The notes: a model not told the origin generated them from the sequence alone. A stretch of 55,235 bases of DNA from an uncultured Prevotella sp. (GCA_900550035.1 URQS01000017.1:1-55235); one strand, 5' to 3'; positions 44,263 through 53,954 are shown, counted from the first letter of the stretch. Made by a program: numbers and translations.

Positions 44263-46590
44263 CTATTCTGCTACAAGTCTTACTGGCATTGCACGATATC
44301 TGCCTGTGTTGTTACCTGACGAACCAGACACAAATCGGTAGTTTGACATATTAAGCGTCTTGCTGAAAGCGTCAAGATACAAGTACCAGAAGCCGTATTC
44401 AGGACTGGCTGCCGAGAATCCCTGATAGTCAGACAATCGTGAGCGGGTCCATAAATTGGCATGATATTCATCCTTGTAAGTCGCACCCTCGTAATATCCG
44501 CTCATAGGGATAAATATCTCGGGAATCTGCGAGTTGCTTTCGGTTTTCATGCCAAGGCAGTTGTACACCTCTCCCGTGGCAGTCGTCTTGGCTTCTATCG
44601 TCAGCACATTGTTGTCGATGAGATTCGTGAGGCAGGCATCGTCGCACACCTTAAAGTTGCCTATTGCCAGAGCTTCTACCACATCGTTATTTTTCTTCGC
44701 CTCATTAGAGTTCGTAGCCACCGAAATCTTGAAGTAGCCTCCTATAGCTCCCTTGTTGCCTCTAAGCACGGTGGCACCGGGATTGTAATAGGCATTGGTA
44801 GTGGCACCGAGATTGCGGTCGAGCATGTGATAAGTCTTTCCACCTGCCACTACATCCACCATCTCATAGTAGTACCATTCCGACAACCTGTTGTCGCCAA
44901 GTTGATATTCGGCTGACAGATGGCTGAAAAGTCCGACATGATAAATCGGATAGGTTATCTTCTTGATTCCGTTGGTAATGGTGAAAGCCTCTTGATTTAT
45001 CCACATACTATAATTAGTATCCGAATTGTCGGCAAGTGTCACCTTGTAGTAGGCATTTCCATTGTCAGTTATCTGTTCTATATTCACTCGTGAGTCCTTA
45101 CATTCCCAAACATCACCATCAATATGCGGTATGAGATAGTAAACCGTGTTGTTGCCTACAAAGAAGTGAAGTCCATCGTTGCGCACATTGCCTTGGTTCT
45201 CTTTAGGCTCTATTCCCTTAAGCGAGTTGTCCATCCAAGTGAAGTAGTCGGTATCTAATATTGATTCTCCACTAAGGCTCTTTATCTTTATCTTTACCAT
45301 TCTTTCTTCGTCGTGACGGAAGTCGTAGCCCAACTGGGTGATCTTGACTTCGCGCGACAAATCGCCTGATGTAATTGTTACAGAGCCTGAACGCGCTACA
45401 GAATTATAGTTCTTTGTCAGAGTAAGCTCAATGGTGTACAGTTTGCCTGATGACGAGTGTCCGTATGAAGGCAGCTCAACAACTGTTGCAGATGGAGAAA
45501 CCTTAATCCATTCGGTGTTTGACTTAACACTATATTTGAAGTCAGGCTTGGTAGTTACAAACGTTACTGTAACCTTATCGTCATTGCCCAATGCCTGGCG
45601 TTCGCCACACACTCCAAGCTCGTAGTCCTTGCATGCTATCATGTCTACAATGGGCGGATTGTCGTCAACCACCACTACAGACAGTCTGTTCTCTGGCAGA
45701 TTGTCTATTGCTTCCTGCTCTGTCGACCATCCTGCATGGTTCACAGCCGTAACCTTCACCTGATAATGATGGTTGCGCAGAAGGGCCATCGGCTCTGCTG
45801 TGCCGTCCGATGCCTTGTTCTCGAACGCCACTTTATAATATGTCTCTACTCCGCCATCATATTTTGCACGTATAATCATGTATGCCTTATCGGCAGGTGT
45901 CTCATAGAAAGGCTGCTCGCCCGATACATAGCCGTCAGTATTATCTGAGCAATCTACCGATGGCAAAGCCACTTTGTCAATCGACTTTGAGGCTATCGTG
46001 CCCGATGATGCCGTGTTGAAGAGTCGGAAACCTGTTATCTCGAAATTGGTCAACGACGCATCCTTGGTGACAGACGTTTTGGCAAACTGCCTGAGCAACG
46101 ACAACGACAGGTTGCCGCTAAGCATGTCAGCCACCTTGATGCTGCCCCAACAAACGGGAGCGTTGATGTCAATTTTGTCGCTGCGCGTAGCATTGTATAG
46201 GTTTATCTTTCCATCAGCGTCCTTGGCATCACTCTCTGTTACGTCGGCATTGGCAACAACATGCAGCGTTGCCGTTCCCTCCTTAACCGTAACCTTCACC
46301 TCGTATGTACCGTCACCCTTGGGCTTGATGTCCGAGCTTGTGATATTGCTCATGCCAAGATACTTGTCGTCTGAGTCGTAACACAATACGCAGACTTTGT
46401 TGACCTGTTGTGACTCAGCTCTTGTCGCCACAGAATTCTTAGTGAAATTAGGCAACTTAAGAGTCAGCACAACTCCATCCGGCGACACGTCTGGCGTGTC
46501 GCCGCCTCCAACTTCTGTGACATCGCTACAAGCAGCCAATGCCACAGCCAAGAGCATGAAGAACCAACTTGTCAATTTCTTGATATACAT
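44263..46590 (-). CDS. Fimbrial accessory/tip lipoprotein with BACON and FISUMP-like domains
   Basis: 775-residue lipoprotein (lipobox ALAA-C, C21). Residues about 35-300 look like a fimbrillin or Mfa-type N-terminal fold, with a TRA motif at 56-58 (NSVATRAES) after the first strand. Residues about 318-421 match a BACON domain (KYSVKSNTEWIKVSPS, then SGSVTITSGDLSREVKITQLG), often linked to carbohydrate or mucin binding. Residues about 575-775 resemble FISUMP-type C-termini (HMLDRNLGAT, then RYRAMPVRLVAE). It is the last gene of the operon, 18 bp after the CBM-bearing subunit and ending before a strong terminator. A tip adhesin role is inferred from order and domains. Confidence 0.7.
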   Translation of the reverse strand: MYIKKLTSWFFMLLAVALAACSDVTEVGGGDTPDVSPDGVVLTLKLPNFTKNSVATRAESQQVNKVCVLCYDSDDKYLGMSNITSSDIKPKGDGTYEVKVTVKEGTATLHVVANADVTESDAKDADGKINLYNATRSDKIDINAPVCWGSIKVADMLSGNLSLSLLRQFAKTSVTKDASLTNFEITGFRLFNTASSGTIASKSIDKVALPSVDCSDNTDGYVSGEQPFYETPADKAYMIIRAKYDGGVETYYKVAFENKASDGTAEPMALLRNHHYQVKVTAVNHAGWSTEQEAIDNLPENRLSVVVVDDNPPIVDMIACKDYELGVCGERQALGNDDKVTVTFVTTKPDFKYSVKSNTEWIKVSPSATVVELPSYGHSSSGKLYTIELTLTKNYNSVARSGSVTITSGDLSREVKITQLGYDFRHDEERMVKIKIKSLSGESILDTDYFTWMDNSLKGIEPKENQGNVRNDGLHFFVGNNTVYYLIPHIDGDVWECKDSRVNIEQITDNGNAYYKVTLADNSDTNYSMWINQEAFTITNGIKKITYPIYHVGLFSHLSAEYQLGDNRLSEWYYYEMVDVVAGGKTYHMLDRNLGATTNAYYNPGATVLRGNKGAIGGYFKISVATNSNEAKKNNDVVEALAIGNFKVCDDACLTNLIDNNVLTIEAKTTATGEVYNCLGMKTESNSQIPEIFIPMSGYYEGATYKDEYHANLWTRSRLSDYQGFSAASPEYGFWYLYLDAFSKTLNMSNYRFVSGSSGNNTGRYRAMPVRLVAE

Positions 46591-46608
46591 ATTGTTGTCT
46601 TTTAATTA

Positions 46609-49530
46609 TTACTTTTTAAAGGGAGCTCCCTGACTCCATGTCTTTGTGTCCGAATCGAAACTGCCTTCCACAACATAACGCTTGCCGTGCATCTTGGTTG
46701 AGGGATAGTTATCGCCGTTGAACAATGTAGTCTGAAGGTCATCACCACCTACCTTAACCGTCAGAATCTTATCGTACTCTCCTAATGGGGCTTTGAGGTG
46801 GAGTATGGTTTTGTACCAGGTTTTGCCATTGCCGTCCTGTCCGTATTCAGTGCACTCAAATTCGCCAGGAACATTGCTGTTATTGCACCACATTGTAAAT
46901 TTACCTTTACCATCTCCACTGTTTACTCCAAACAGAGAATACCAAGCAGTTATTTTTCTGTTCTTGGTATATATGGTATACTCTACGTCTACCACGGTAG
47001 GTTTCTCATCATATACTCTGTAGTAAGGATCAGACAATGGGTCGTAAAGATACCAGCCTTCACGATCCTCATAGTTGAAGAGTGTGATGCCGGGATCGTT
47101 GTGATGGGTGAATCGATGCGACTGGAAGCCTGCGTCGAGGAATGTACCATTGCTGAAAATCATCAGGGTCTGTCCCGGCTTTATCTCCTTTTGAGCAGTA
47201 GTCTGTGCCTGTCCCTTACCGTTGTTTCCTACAGACATAGCATTATGCGCTATTCTGTAATAGTACCAACCAGGGTTGTTGTTGTCAGCCTTCATCGAGC
47301 GACCTGGCCACCACTTTCCCTTATACTTAGCATTGTCAGTACTCTGCGATACTGTGTTGCGATTGAAATCCTTGTAATCGGTCTCTCCACCGAAATACCA
47401 TTCTGCCGTATTCTCGTCCTTTGTACCATTAGGCTGTGTTTCACCTATCTGTGTGTAGATGTAGACATAGTGATAGCCGTTGTGCGGCGAACGGTCTTCG
47501 TTCCACTTTGAATTCTGTTCTTCATACCAACCGTCACGCCAGTTGTTGTTTTGTTCAGAACCGTTGATGTAGTCTTGCTCGTCAAGCATATTAGAATGCT
47601 GATACTCATCGATATTGCCACCTTTGCACCATGCCAAGTCGTTTATGGCTCGCATATATATAATGTAGTCGCCCACTGGAGGACGTACCATTACACGTAT
47701 CTTCTGTTCAACATTGCTGTCGCCAAGAGCTTTTACAGTAAAGACGTGTGTGGTTGTTGTCACAGGGTCGGTTGTAGCCGTTATGGTGAAAGTACCCTCA
47801 GCCACTTTAGTATTGCTGCACTTGACGTTTATCGTAGACTGGGCATACTGTACGTCATGTCCGTTGCCCGAAACTGTCCAACCTGACGGGAACTGTATAC
47901 CACCAAGGTTGGTAGTAAACTTCACCACCTTAGTCAACTCAGGTGCATTACCTCCATCGTAGAAGATAACAACATCCACAGGATCCACCTTGAAGTATGG
48001 TGTAACATCGTACGAAACATCAAGATATTTCTTAATGTTGCCTGCCTGTATCCATACTTTGGCAGTGCCTTTAAGAGCAGCAGCTGCCTTGAAGTCACTT
48101 ACCGAGATATTTGGATTAATACTGAATGTAACACGTCTGGTTACATCGTTGTTAGTTGCAATAATAACGGGCGAATTACCAGCCATCGTCTGAATCTCAG
48201 TGTCACATCCAAACGTGATGCCATCTTGGGCATTGGTCATATAGTCGATGTAGTCGTTTTGCAGAGACTTAACTTTTGCCTCCGACTTCGACACCCAAAG
48301 CGTAGTATGGTTGAAGTCGGCATCTATAGTTGCCATCTGCCACTCCTTTACGCCCACGATACAGTCGAGATTGACGTTGCCAAGACTCTTCAGGCGTCCC
48401 ACTATCTCGTAGTAGGTGCTGCGCGGGAAGGTAGGCACTTCCGTTGTTGAGGTCTCGTCCTGACGGTGGCCGAGGTTGATGTTGTAGCTGTTCTTAATGC
48501 CCGAACCTCCTACAGCTCCGCCAACCTTCAATGCCGACTGCTGCGAAGCCTGTGCCACGTAGCGCTCGGGCAGATAGTATGTGGCACGGAAGAGCCACTT
48601 CTGCTTGCTGTCTGCCGGTTTAGCTACACCCTCACCTTCAACTGTTATGATGTCCTTGTTGTTGACATTGGCATTGGTAGGTTCGTCTGTCCACGAAGTA
48701 TAGTAAGAGCCTTCGCCTGTTGAATTCAGAGCGTCGTACAATGTCGACTCGATGCCAGTAGCATATTCGCTGCTTACGTCGGGGTTAGTGAACTTGCCGT
48801 CCCACAACAGATTGGTCTGTGGCGAGAGTCGCTTGCCTATAACGTCGGTAATCTGCAGTCCGTTAGACTTCAGCGCTGCATTTACTTCAGGTGCATCAGG
48901 ATCGTACACAAGGTTCAGACACACCTTGACACATGTAAAACGCAGATTAGCCACAATCGTCTTGGTTGTGTTGTCTGTAGAACTTATGGTGTCTATGCCG
49001 TCAGTAGTTGTGCCGTCGGCTGCCTTTGTTGCAGGCTCGTATATCATAGGTATGTTATTGGCTACGGGCATGCCGGGCTTTGACACCGGCCGATAGCTCA
49101 ACACCACATTCTTCAAATCGCCTTCGGTATTAATACTCAAGCCATCGAGAACATCCTTCATGTTGGCAACTACGTACACACGATAGGTGCCGGGCTTGAT
49201 CTTGAGCTGATAAGAAGCCACATTCTCGTTGAGCATGTTGCTTGCCTCAGGCGACGACAGATCCTGCGACAGGAAAGTGCCATTGCCACCAACGGGGAAG
49301 GCATAAAGATGCAGGTTGTTGATCTTGCACTCGTCTACTGAAGCATTATATGTAGGGTTGCTTGGGTCCAAACTGCTCGCAACGTCGCCATCGGCACGAG
49401 TCACTGGCACATAGACACACAGATTGCCCTCGGATGCCGTCGGATTGTTGTACACATCGGCATCATCGGTGCATGCTGCCAGCAACAACAGGGCAGCAAC
49501 AGAAAGGAGTATGTCTGCAAGTCGTTTCAT
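46609..49530 (-). CDS. Large fimbrial accessory lipoprotein with C-terminal CBM26-like modules
   Basis: 973-residue lipoprotein (lipobox LLAAC, C20). The N-terminal 400 residues follow a fimbrillin or Mfa accessory pattern: VPVTRADGD with R45, FPVGGNGTF, KPGTYRVYVVANM, and TYYEIVGRLKSLGNVNLDCIV. A central Ig-like region follows. From about residue 617 two modules resemble starch-binding CBM25/26 domains: one has VYIYTQIG, KWWPGRSM and GWYYYRI (about 690-765), the other YTIYTKNRKITAWYSL and KTWYKTILHLKAP (about 850-925). Conserved Trp/Tyr placements suggest glycan binding. It lies between the Mfa2-like gene (60 bp) and the tip-like gene (18 bp). Confidence 0.65.
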   Translation of the reverse strand: MKRLADILLSVAALLLLAACTDDADVYNNPTASEGNLCVYVPVTRADGDVASSLDPSNPTYNASVDECKINNLHLYAFPVGGNGTFLSQDLSSPEASNMLNENVASYQLKIKPGTYRVYVVANMKDVLDGLSINTEGDLKNVVLSYRPVSKPGMPVANNIPMIYEPATKAADGTTTDGIDTISSTDNTTKTIVANLRFTCVKVCLNLVYDPDAPEVNAALKSNGLQITDVIGKRLSPQTNLLWDGKFTNPDVSSEYATGIESTLYDALNSTGEGSYYTSWTDEPTNANVNNKDIITVEGEGVAKPADSKQKWLFRATYYLPERYVAQASQQSALKVGGAVGGSGIKNSYNINLGHRQDETSTTEVPTFPRSTYYEIVGRLKSLGNVNLDCIVGVKEWQMATIDADFNHTTLWVSKSEAKVKSLQNDYIDYMTNAQDGITFGCDTEIQTMAGNSPVIIATNNDVTRRVTFSINPNISVSDFKAAAALKGTAKVWIQAGNIKKYLDVSYDVTPYFKVDPVDVVIFYDGGNAPELTKVVKFTTNLGGIQFPSGWTVSGNGHDVQYAQSTINVKCSNTKVAEGTFTITATTDPVTTTTHVFTVKALGDSNVEQKIRVMVRPPVGDYIIYMRAINDLAWCKGGNIDEYQHSNMLDEQDYINGSEQNNNWRDGWYEEQNSKWNEDRSPHNGYHYVYIYTQIGETQPNGTKDENTAEWYFGGETDYKDFNRNTVSQSTDNAKYKGKWWPGRSMKADNNNPGWYYYRIAHNAMSVGNNGKGQAQTTAQKEIKPGQTLMIFSNGTFLDAGFQSHRFTHHNDPGITLFNYEDREGWYLYDPLSDPYYRVYDEKPTVVDVEYTIYTKNRKITAWYSLFGVNSGDGKGKFTMWCNNSNVPGEFECTEYGQDGNGKTWYKTILHLKAPLGEYDKILTVKVGGDDLQTTLFNGDNYPSTKMHGKRYVVEGSFDSDTKTWSQGAPFKK

Positions 49531-49590
49531 TGTTTTTAATGTAATTAGGTTTAATATTTCAGTTCAGATTCTGTAGCAGTCAAGTATCTG

Positions 49591-50658
49591 CTACAAGCTT
49601 ATGCGCTGTATGCGCTTTGCCCAGTCGAGCACACCTACAGAGAGGTTTACGTATTGCCACTCGGTGCCTATCAGGAAGAAGTCGAGACGATAGTCGTACT
49701 CGCGGTCGAGATATTCCTGAATGCCGTAGTTTTGTGAGGCATAGGCATCACGTCCCTGCTGAAGTATGTCGGGCAGATTGATAAGTGCGACAGTCTTGCC
49801 CGACACCTTATTATATATATGCAGCATGGCGTTGCGGTCGTTCTGCTTAGGCGGGAAATATATCAGTCGTGAGAGCATCAGTCCGGCGTGGGCAGTACGT
49901 TCCTTAACATTGCCGGTCGCGTCGCGGAACCCGGTGGTCCATGTATGGAAAGGCGTGTAGCGAAGCTTTGAGTCGCTTGCCAAAGAGTTGTCGTAATTGA
50001 AGTGGCCGTTGTCGGCTATTACCTCGTAGCCGAAATCGTCGGCAGAGATGTTGGCAGGTGCGTCAATCTGATGCAGCGAGATGGTGAGCTGCTTGGTGTC
50101 GCGCACCAGGGAGATGGTGTCGTGTGTAGCCTGCAGGTCGCGTACGGTAGTAAGGTGTTGCGACATGCCATGCCATAGCGTATCGAGCGGAGCCGAACAG
50201 TCAACCTCGTCTATTTCGCCAGCACTTGTACGGTCGAGCACGGTGTTGAACTTGGTCATGTCCTCGCCAGCGGTGTGTGCATGAATGCGGAACTTGGCTC
50301 CCTTAGTAGCCAGAGCGTCCTCGTAGCGCTTCTGATTGGCTATAGCTATAAACTGGTAGTCGCCAGGCTGCAGATTGATGTGAACGGCAAAGTCATGGCG
50401 GCGGATAGGAGCTTCAGCAGCGGTGTTGAAGGCATCCTGGCGCATAATAAACTTGCCGTCCTTGTCGTATACCATAACAACAATGCCTCCAACGTGGTCG
50501 TTGAAGAGATTGGCACGCTGCGTGTTGTAGTCGTAGCGGAAGTGTAGGTAAACGCCAGTATCGCAAGGCTCAAGGTCATCGTGCATCAATGAGCATGAAG
50601 CCATCAGCAATGTCATGACGAAAAGTGAGCATAAAGATTTTAGCAGTCCATGAAACAT
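49591..50658 (-). CDS. FimB/Mfa2-family fimbrial anchor subunit
   Basis: 355-residue lipoprotein (lipobox LLMAS-C, C22) with the family start SLMHDDLEPCDTGVYLHFRYDYN. Mfa2-type proteins tether type V pili to the outer membrane and limit fibre length. Unlike its three partners it has no TRA cleavage motif near the N-terminus, as expected for an anchor. It ends in VGVLDWAKRIQRISL, strikingly like the stalk protein's C-terminus. It lies 132 bp downstream of the Mfa1-like gene across a hairpin (50741-50775). Confidence 0.88.
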   Translation of the reverse strand: MFHGLLKSLCSLFVMTLLMASCSLMHDDLEPCDTGVYLHFRYDYNTQRANLFNDHVGGIVVMVYDKDGKFIMRQDAFNTAAEAPIRRHDFAVHINLQPGDYQFIAIANQKRYEDALATKGAKFRIHAHTAGEDMTKFNTVLDRTSAGEIDEVDCSAPLDTLWHGMSQHLTTVRDLQATHDTISLVRDTKQLTISLHQIDAPANISADDFGYEVIADNGHFNYDNSLASDSKLRYTPFHTWTTGFRDATGNVKERTAHAGLMLSRLIYFPPKQNDRNAMLHIYNKVSGKTVALINLPDILQQGRDAYASQNYGIQEYLDREYDYRLDFFLIGTEWQYVNLSVGVLDWAKRIQRISL

Positions 50659-50740
50659 AATGTTTGCCGTTAAATGGTTAAATGAGTGTGATTATTTATT
50701 GTATATAGCGGGGTGCTGTATTCAGGTCTTGTATATCTCA

Positions 50741-50775
50741 ATAGGAGGCTGAGCGGTGTACGCCCAGCTCCCCTA
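50741..50775 (-). promoter_or_regulatory. Hairpin between stalk and anchor genes
   Basis: ATAGGAGGCTGAGCG (50741-50755) pairs, with small bulges, with CGCCCAGCTCCCCTAT (50761-50776) over a short loop. It is GC-rich and has no U-tract, so it looks more like an mRNA-stabilising or attenuating hairpin than a full terminator. It could keep stalk mRNA in excess over anchor mRNA. Confidence 0.45.
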
Positions 50776-50790
50776 TCGAAAAACTATAGA

Positions 50791-52461
50791 TTAGAGATTA
50801 ATGTTCTGGCTGCGCTTAGCCCAGTGGAGAATCTTAACCTCAACGTTGATGTACTGTTCGTTCTCATCATCTGGCATATTAGGCTTAACCTCAGGAATGT
50901 CAGGATAGCCAAGACCGCTGATGCTGTTTACAGAAAGATCGTACCAGTTGTTGCGGAGCACACCGTAGCGGCCGAGATATTTGACGTTATTTCCATCATA
51001 ACCTTCACCAGCAGTCCAAGGAGTCATCTCGTTGAAGTGCTTGATGCGGGCGATGTAATAAGCCTCACCGTTCAGATATGTAGAGATACCGGTTTTAGCT
51101 GTCAAACCAAGCTTTTCGTTGATTGCGTTAACAACAGCCTCTTTAACCTTTGATGAAGCAGCTTCGCCTGAGTATATAATGTTTCCAGCCTCAACAAGAT
51201 GCTGACCAGCCACACCGCTAATGTTTGAACCCTTACTAAGATCTACGCTATACTTATCCTGCTCGGCAGCATCAGTAATTCCCATAGCTGTTACAGCAAC
51301 GGTCTTAATCTGCTGCGCAAGGTTTTCTTCGCTCCAGATAGCGGTATTGTTACCTATCTTATAGAATGTCTGACCTGATGTAAATGTATTAGGAGTGTAA
51401 ACAGCCTTAAACACAACACGTGTAGTCTGACCCTGCATCATATTGGCAAGATCGAATGTGTTCTCAAGACAATACTGAGGATGATCATTACCTGTTTTGC
51501 CTGCAATATCATCTTTGCCAATCATATTGAAAGCGTCCTTGCAAGCAATCAGATTCTGAAGAGTAGCACCTGAATAGTTAGGATCTACGCCCCAATATAC
51601 ACGCTTGAAGGCAGAACTTGTTTCATCATAGAAACGAGGTGTACTCCATATATTGGCAAAACCATCAGTCAAGCTACTGGTCTGATGAACAGGGAAGGTT
51701 GACTTATTGGTAACGTCGAGCTGCCAAGCTTTGATTTCAACCTTGTCACCTTTGTATGTACCGGCAGCGATAGCGTAACCATCGGCATTAAATTTCTGCA
51801 TTGTAACCTTAGCCAGACCACGCTCTACGTAAACTGTAGTAGCAGCCTTTGCTTCAGCTTGCTCACGTGATGCACAGATATTGGCAACTGGTACGAGAGT
51901 TGTAGGCTCTGCTGATGCATCGGTATACTTCGGAGCATTTGCCATAAAGATATAATCGGTTTTGATATAAGTTGCATTTGCATTTGCAGCATTTGCACTC
52001 CAAGTTGCATATGATTCGCCTGAAGTTGGCAACGTAACCTTAGAAGGAGCACCATCCACATCATTGTTGAGCAGAACCAATGCCTGATAACTGCCACCAA
52101 CTTTAACACCTGAAAGCTGTACAGTAGCAGTAGCAGCTGTTGTTACACCGTCAGTCTTAATATCCTTCCATGGGTTCATGTTTCCAAGCTGGGCGCTTGT
52201 AACAAAATTGCCTTCGTTGTTGAAGATAAGGATTGTTCCGTTCTTAACCTCATATTCCTTAGCATCGCCTTCAGCAAATGAAGGCTCACCATCAGTTGCA
52301 CGTGTAGCACGTGTCGTAGGCAGATTGATCGTGAATGAAGCATAGGCAGCACCGTCCTTGTTACCCCCATTGCCATCAGGAGCGAGGTTGTCGTTGCTTG
52401 AACAACCTACCAAGGCTGTAGCCATAACAGCCATACCGAATAGATTCTTAACATTTACCAT
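50791..52461 (-). CDS. Mfa1-family major fimbrial (stalk) subunit
   Basis: 556-residue lipoprotein precursor (lipobox ALVG-C, C20). The mature start carries TTRATRATDGE with R51 and R54, matching the arginine-specific processing site of type V pilins that frees the donor-strand groove. The body shows Mfa1-like two-domain beta structure, and the C-terminus VKILHWAKRSQNINL is the likely donor strand. It is the third gene of the operon, 36 bp before the DUF3868 gene's end, and probably the most highly expressed. It has the size of large Mfa1 homologues. Confidence 0.88.
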   Translation of the reverse strand: MVNVKNLFGMAVMATALVGCSSNDNLAPDGNGGNKDGAAYASFTINLPTTRATRATDGEPSFAEGDAKEYEVKNGTILIFNNEGNFVTSAQLGNMNPWKDIKTDGVTTAATATVQLSGVKVGGSYQALVLLNNDVDGAPSKVTLPTSGESYATWSANAANANATYIKTDYIFMANAPKYTDASAEPTTLVPVANICASREQAEAKAATTVYVERGLAKVTMQKFNADGYAIAAGTYKGDKVEIKAWQLDVTNKSTFPVHQTSSLTDGFANIWSTPRFYDETSSAFKRVYWGVDPNYSGATLQNLIACKDAFNMIGKDDIAGKTGNDHPQYCLENTFDLANMMQGQTTRVVFKAVYTPNTFTSGQTFYKIGNNTAIWSEENLAQQIKTVAVTAMGITDAAEQDKYSVDLSKGSNISGVAGQHLVEAGNIIYSGEAASSKVKEAVVNAINEKLGLTAKTGISTYLNGEAYYIARIKHFNEMTPWTAGEGYDGNNVKYLGRYGVLRNNWYDLSVNSISGLGYPDIPEVKPNMPDDENEQYINVEVKILHWAKRSQNINL

Positions 52462-52497
52462 AGTTAAAAAGTTTAATTGATTAAGTGATTATTTGAT

Positions 52498-53946
52498 TTA
52501 GAATTTTACGTTAGCAATGCGCTGTGCATTAGCCTTGGCATCTGCCGAACCTGCGGCAGCAGCCTCAGCAAAAAGCTGACGAGCCAAATTATAGTCCTTC
52601 TTCATCACAGCCAACGCACCACGTGCATTCAATGCCTCGGCAGAGTTGCCGGCATGTTGCAGATGTCGAGCGGCTGACTCCATATCGCCTCTCTGCAAAT
52701 CGGCACATGCCGCATTGAGATTGGCTGTAGAATCGTCGGGGAACATACGCACGGCAACGTCGAACACCTCATTAAACTCCGGCGAACCTGCCTTCATGGT
52801 CTGTGCCACAAGATACATCTCCTGAAGCGAAAGCTGCTGCGGACGAGTCTTGAGTATCTGCTTGGCTTCCTCTACCGAGAACGGCCTTACGGTATAGCTC
52901 ACGGTATAGTCGCTGTGGCGCAGACGCGGATAGATATCGCTCATTATCACGGCATAATCCTGCGGATAGAGCTGACGGATGCGCTTGTCCTTGTCGTCGG
53001 GCGCAAGAGTGGAGTTGGATATATCGAGTATAGCCTCCTTGTTTGCCAGCTGCGACTTGCCTACCAATCGGCTGAATCCGTCCCAGTCCTCCGGTGTGGA
53101 GTTTGAGCTATACAGCTTGGCATCAATAGGATACAGACGGGCTACATAATTCTTCAGAGCCGCAGCACGCTCACGTGCCAGACGTTCGTTGTTGGCATAA
53201 GGACCGTCGGGCGAAGCATATCCATGTATGTTTATGCCCGTAATCTCTACATTCTTGTCGTTGCGCACAAGGTCGACGGTCTGAGTTATCTTTGCCAACT
53301 CACGTGCATTGTCGAACAAATTCTCAACAATATCGGTCTTGTTGACACGGAAGCTAAGATAAGCCTCGCCCTTCTCAGCACGCTGCTTGCGAGCCTCGGC
53401 TGCAGGACGCACAAATGTAACGGCTGGTTTCCATGCCCCCAAATTGTCGATTGTGGCAAGCTGGAAGTTGTCGAGATTCTCCTTGTCGCCACATCCGCAA
53501 ATGTCTTGTGTTGTGAGCAGATTCAATTGCTCCGACTCAAACGGGCGGTTGCGTGTAATGGTCTGGCTGTAGCTTACGCTCTGCTCAGTTCCGTTCTTGC
53601 GCAGTACAATCAACGGCTGCTGGCTGGCAGTGGCAATTGAAGCCATTTCGCCGCTGCGCTCCATGCGTATCTGTTTCGATCTGCCATTGATGATGATTGG
53701 AGTAAGGACTGTCGTGTCGCCGTCGGCAACAAGCATCGGAGTGAAAACAAGCTGCTGTTCGGCCTTCAGCTTCAGGTTGTTGAGGTTGAGGTTGAACGCC
53801 ACATCCACTTTGTTGCCCTCGACACGGGTCTGCAGATTGTCAATGGCTACAGCTCCGGAGGCAAGCGTCTGTGCCTTTGCCGAGCCGCACGAAGCAGCTC
53901 CAATCAGGCACGAAATGATGATATGTGTAAATGAATTCATCTTCAT
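52498..53946 (-). CDS. DUF3868 protein with OmpA-like and TPR regions
   Basis: Exported protein of 482 residues from the ATG at 53946 (another Met at 53940); the longer ORF from 54027 overlaps the preceding gene and is rejected. A signal peptide precedes an N-terminal DUF3868-type beta domain. An OmpA-like peptidoglycan-binding stretch follows (INIHGYASPDGP then NERLARERAAALKNYV, about 225-260), then TPR-like helices to the end (SAEALNARGALAVMKKDYNLARQLF). Such genes commonly precede fimbrillin genes in Bacteroidales. It may fix the fimbrial machinery to the cell wall; no experimental role is known to me. Confidence 0.82.
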   Translation of the reverse strand: MKMNSFTHIIISCLIGAASCGSAKAQTLASGAVAIDNLQTRVEGNKVDVAFNLNLNNLKLKAEQQLVFTPMLVADGDTTVLTPIIINGRSKQIRMERSGEMASIATASQQPLIVLRKNGTEQSVSYSQTITRNRPFESEQLNLLTTQDICGCGDKENLDNFQLATIDNLGAWKPAVTFVRPAAEARKQRAEKGEAYLSFRVNKTDIVENLFDNARELAKITQTVDLVRNDKNVEITGINIHGYASPDGPYANNERLARERAAALKNYVARLYPIDAKLYSSNSTPEDWDGFSRLVGKSQLANKEAILDISNSTLAPDDKDKRIRQLYPQDYAVIMSDIYPRLRHSDYTVSYTVRPFSVEEAKQILKTRPQQLSLQEMYLVAQTMKAGSPEFNEVFDVAVRMFPDDSTANLNAACADLQRGDMESAARHLQHAGNSAEALNARGALAVMKKDYNLARQLFAEAAAAGSADAKANAQRIANVKF

Positions 53947-53954
53947 AATGCTGT

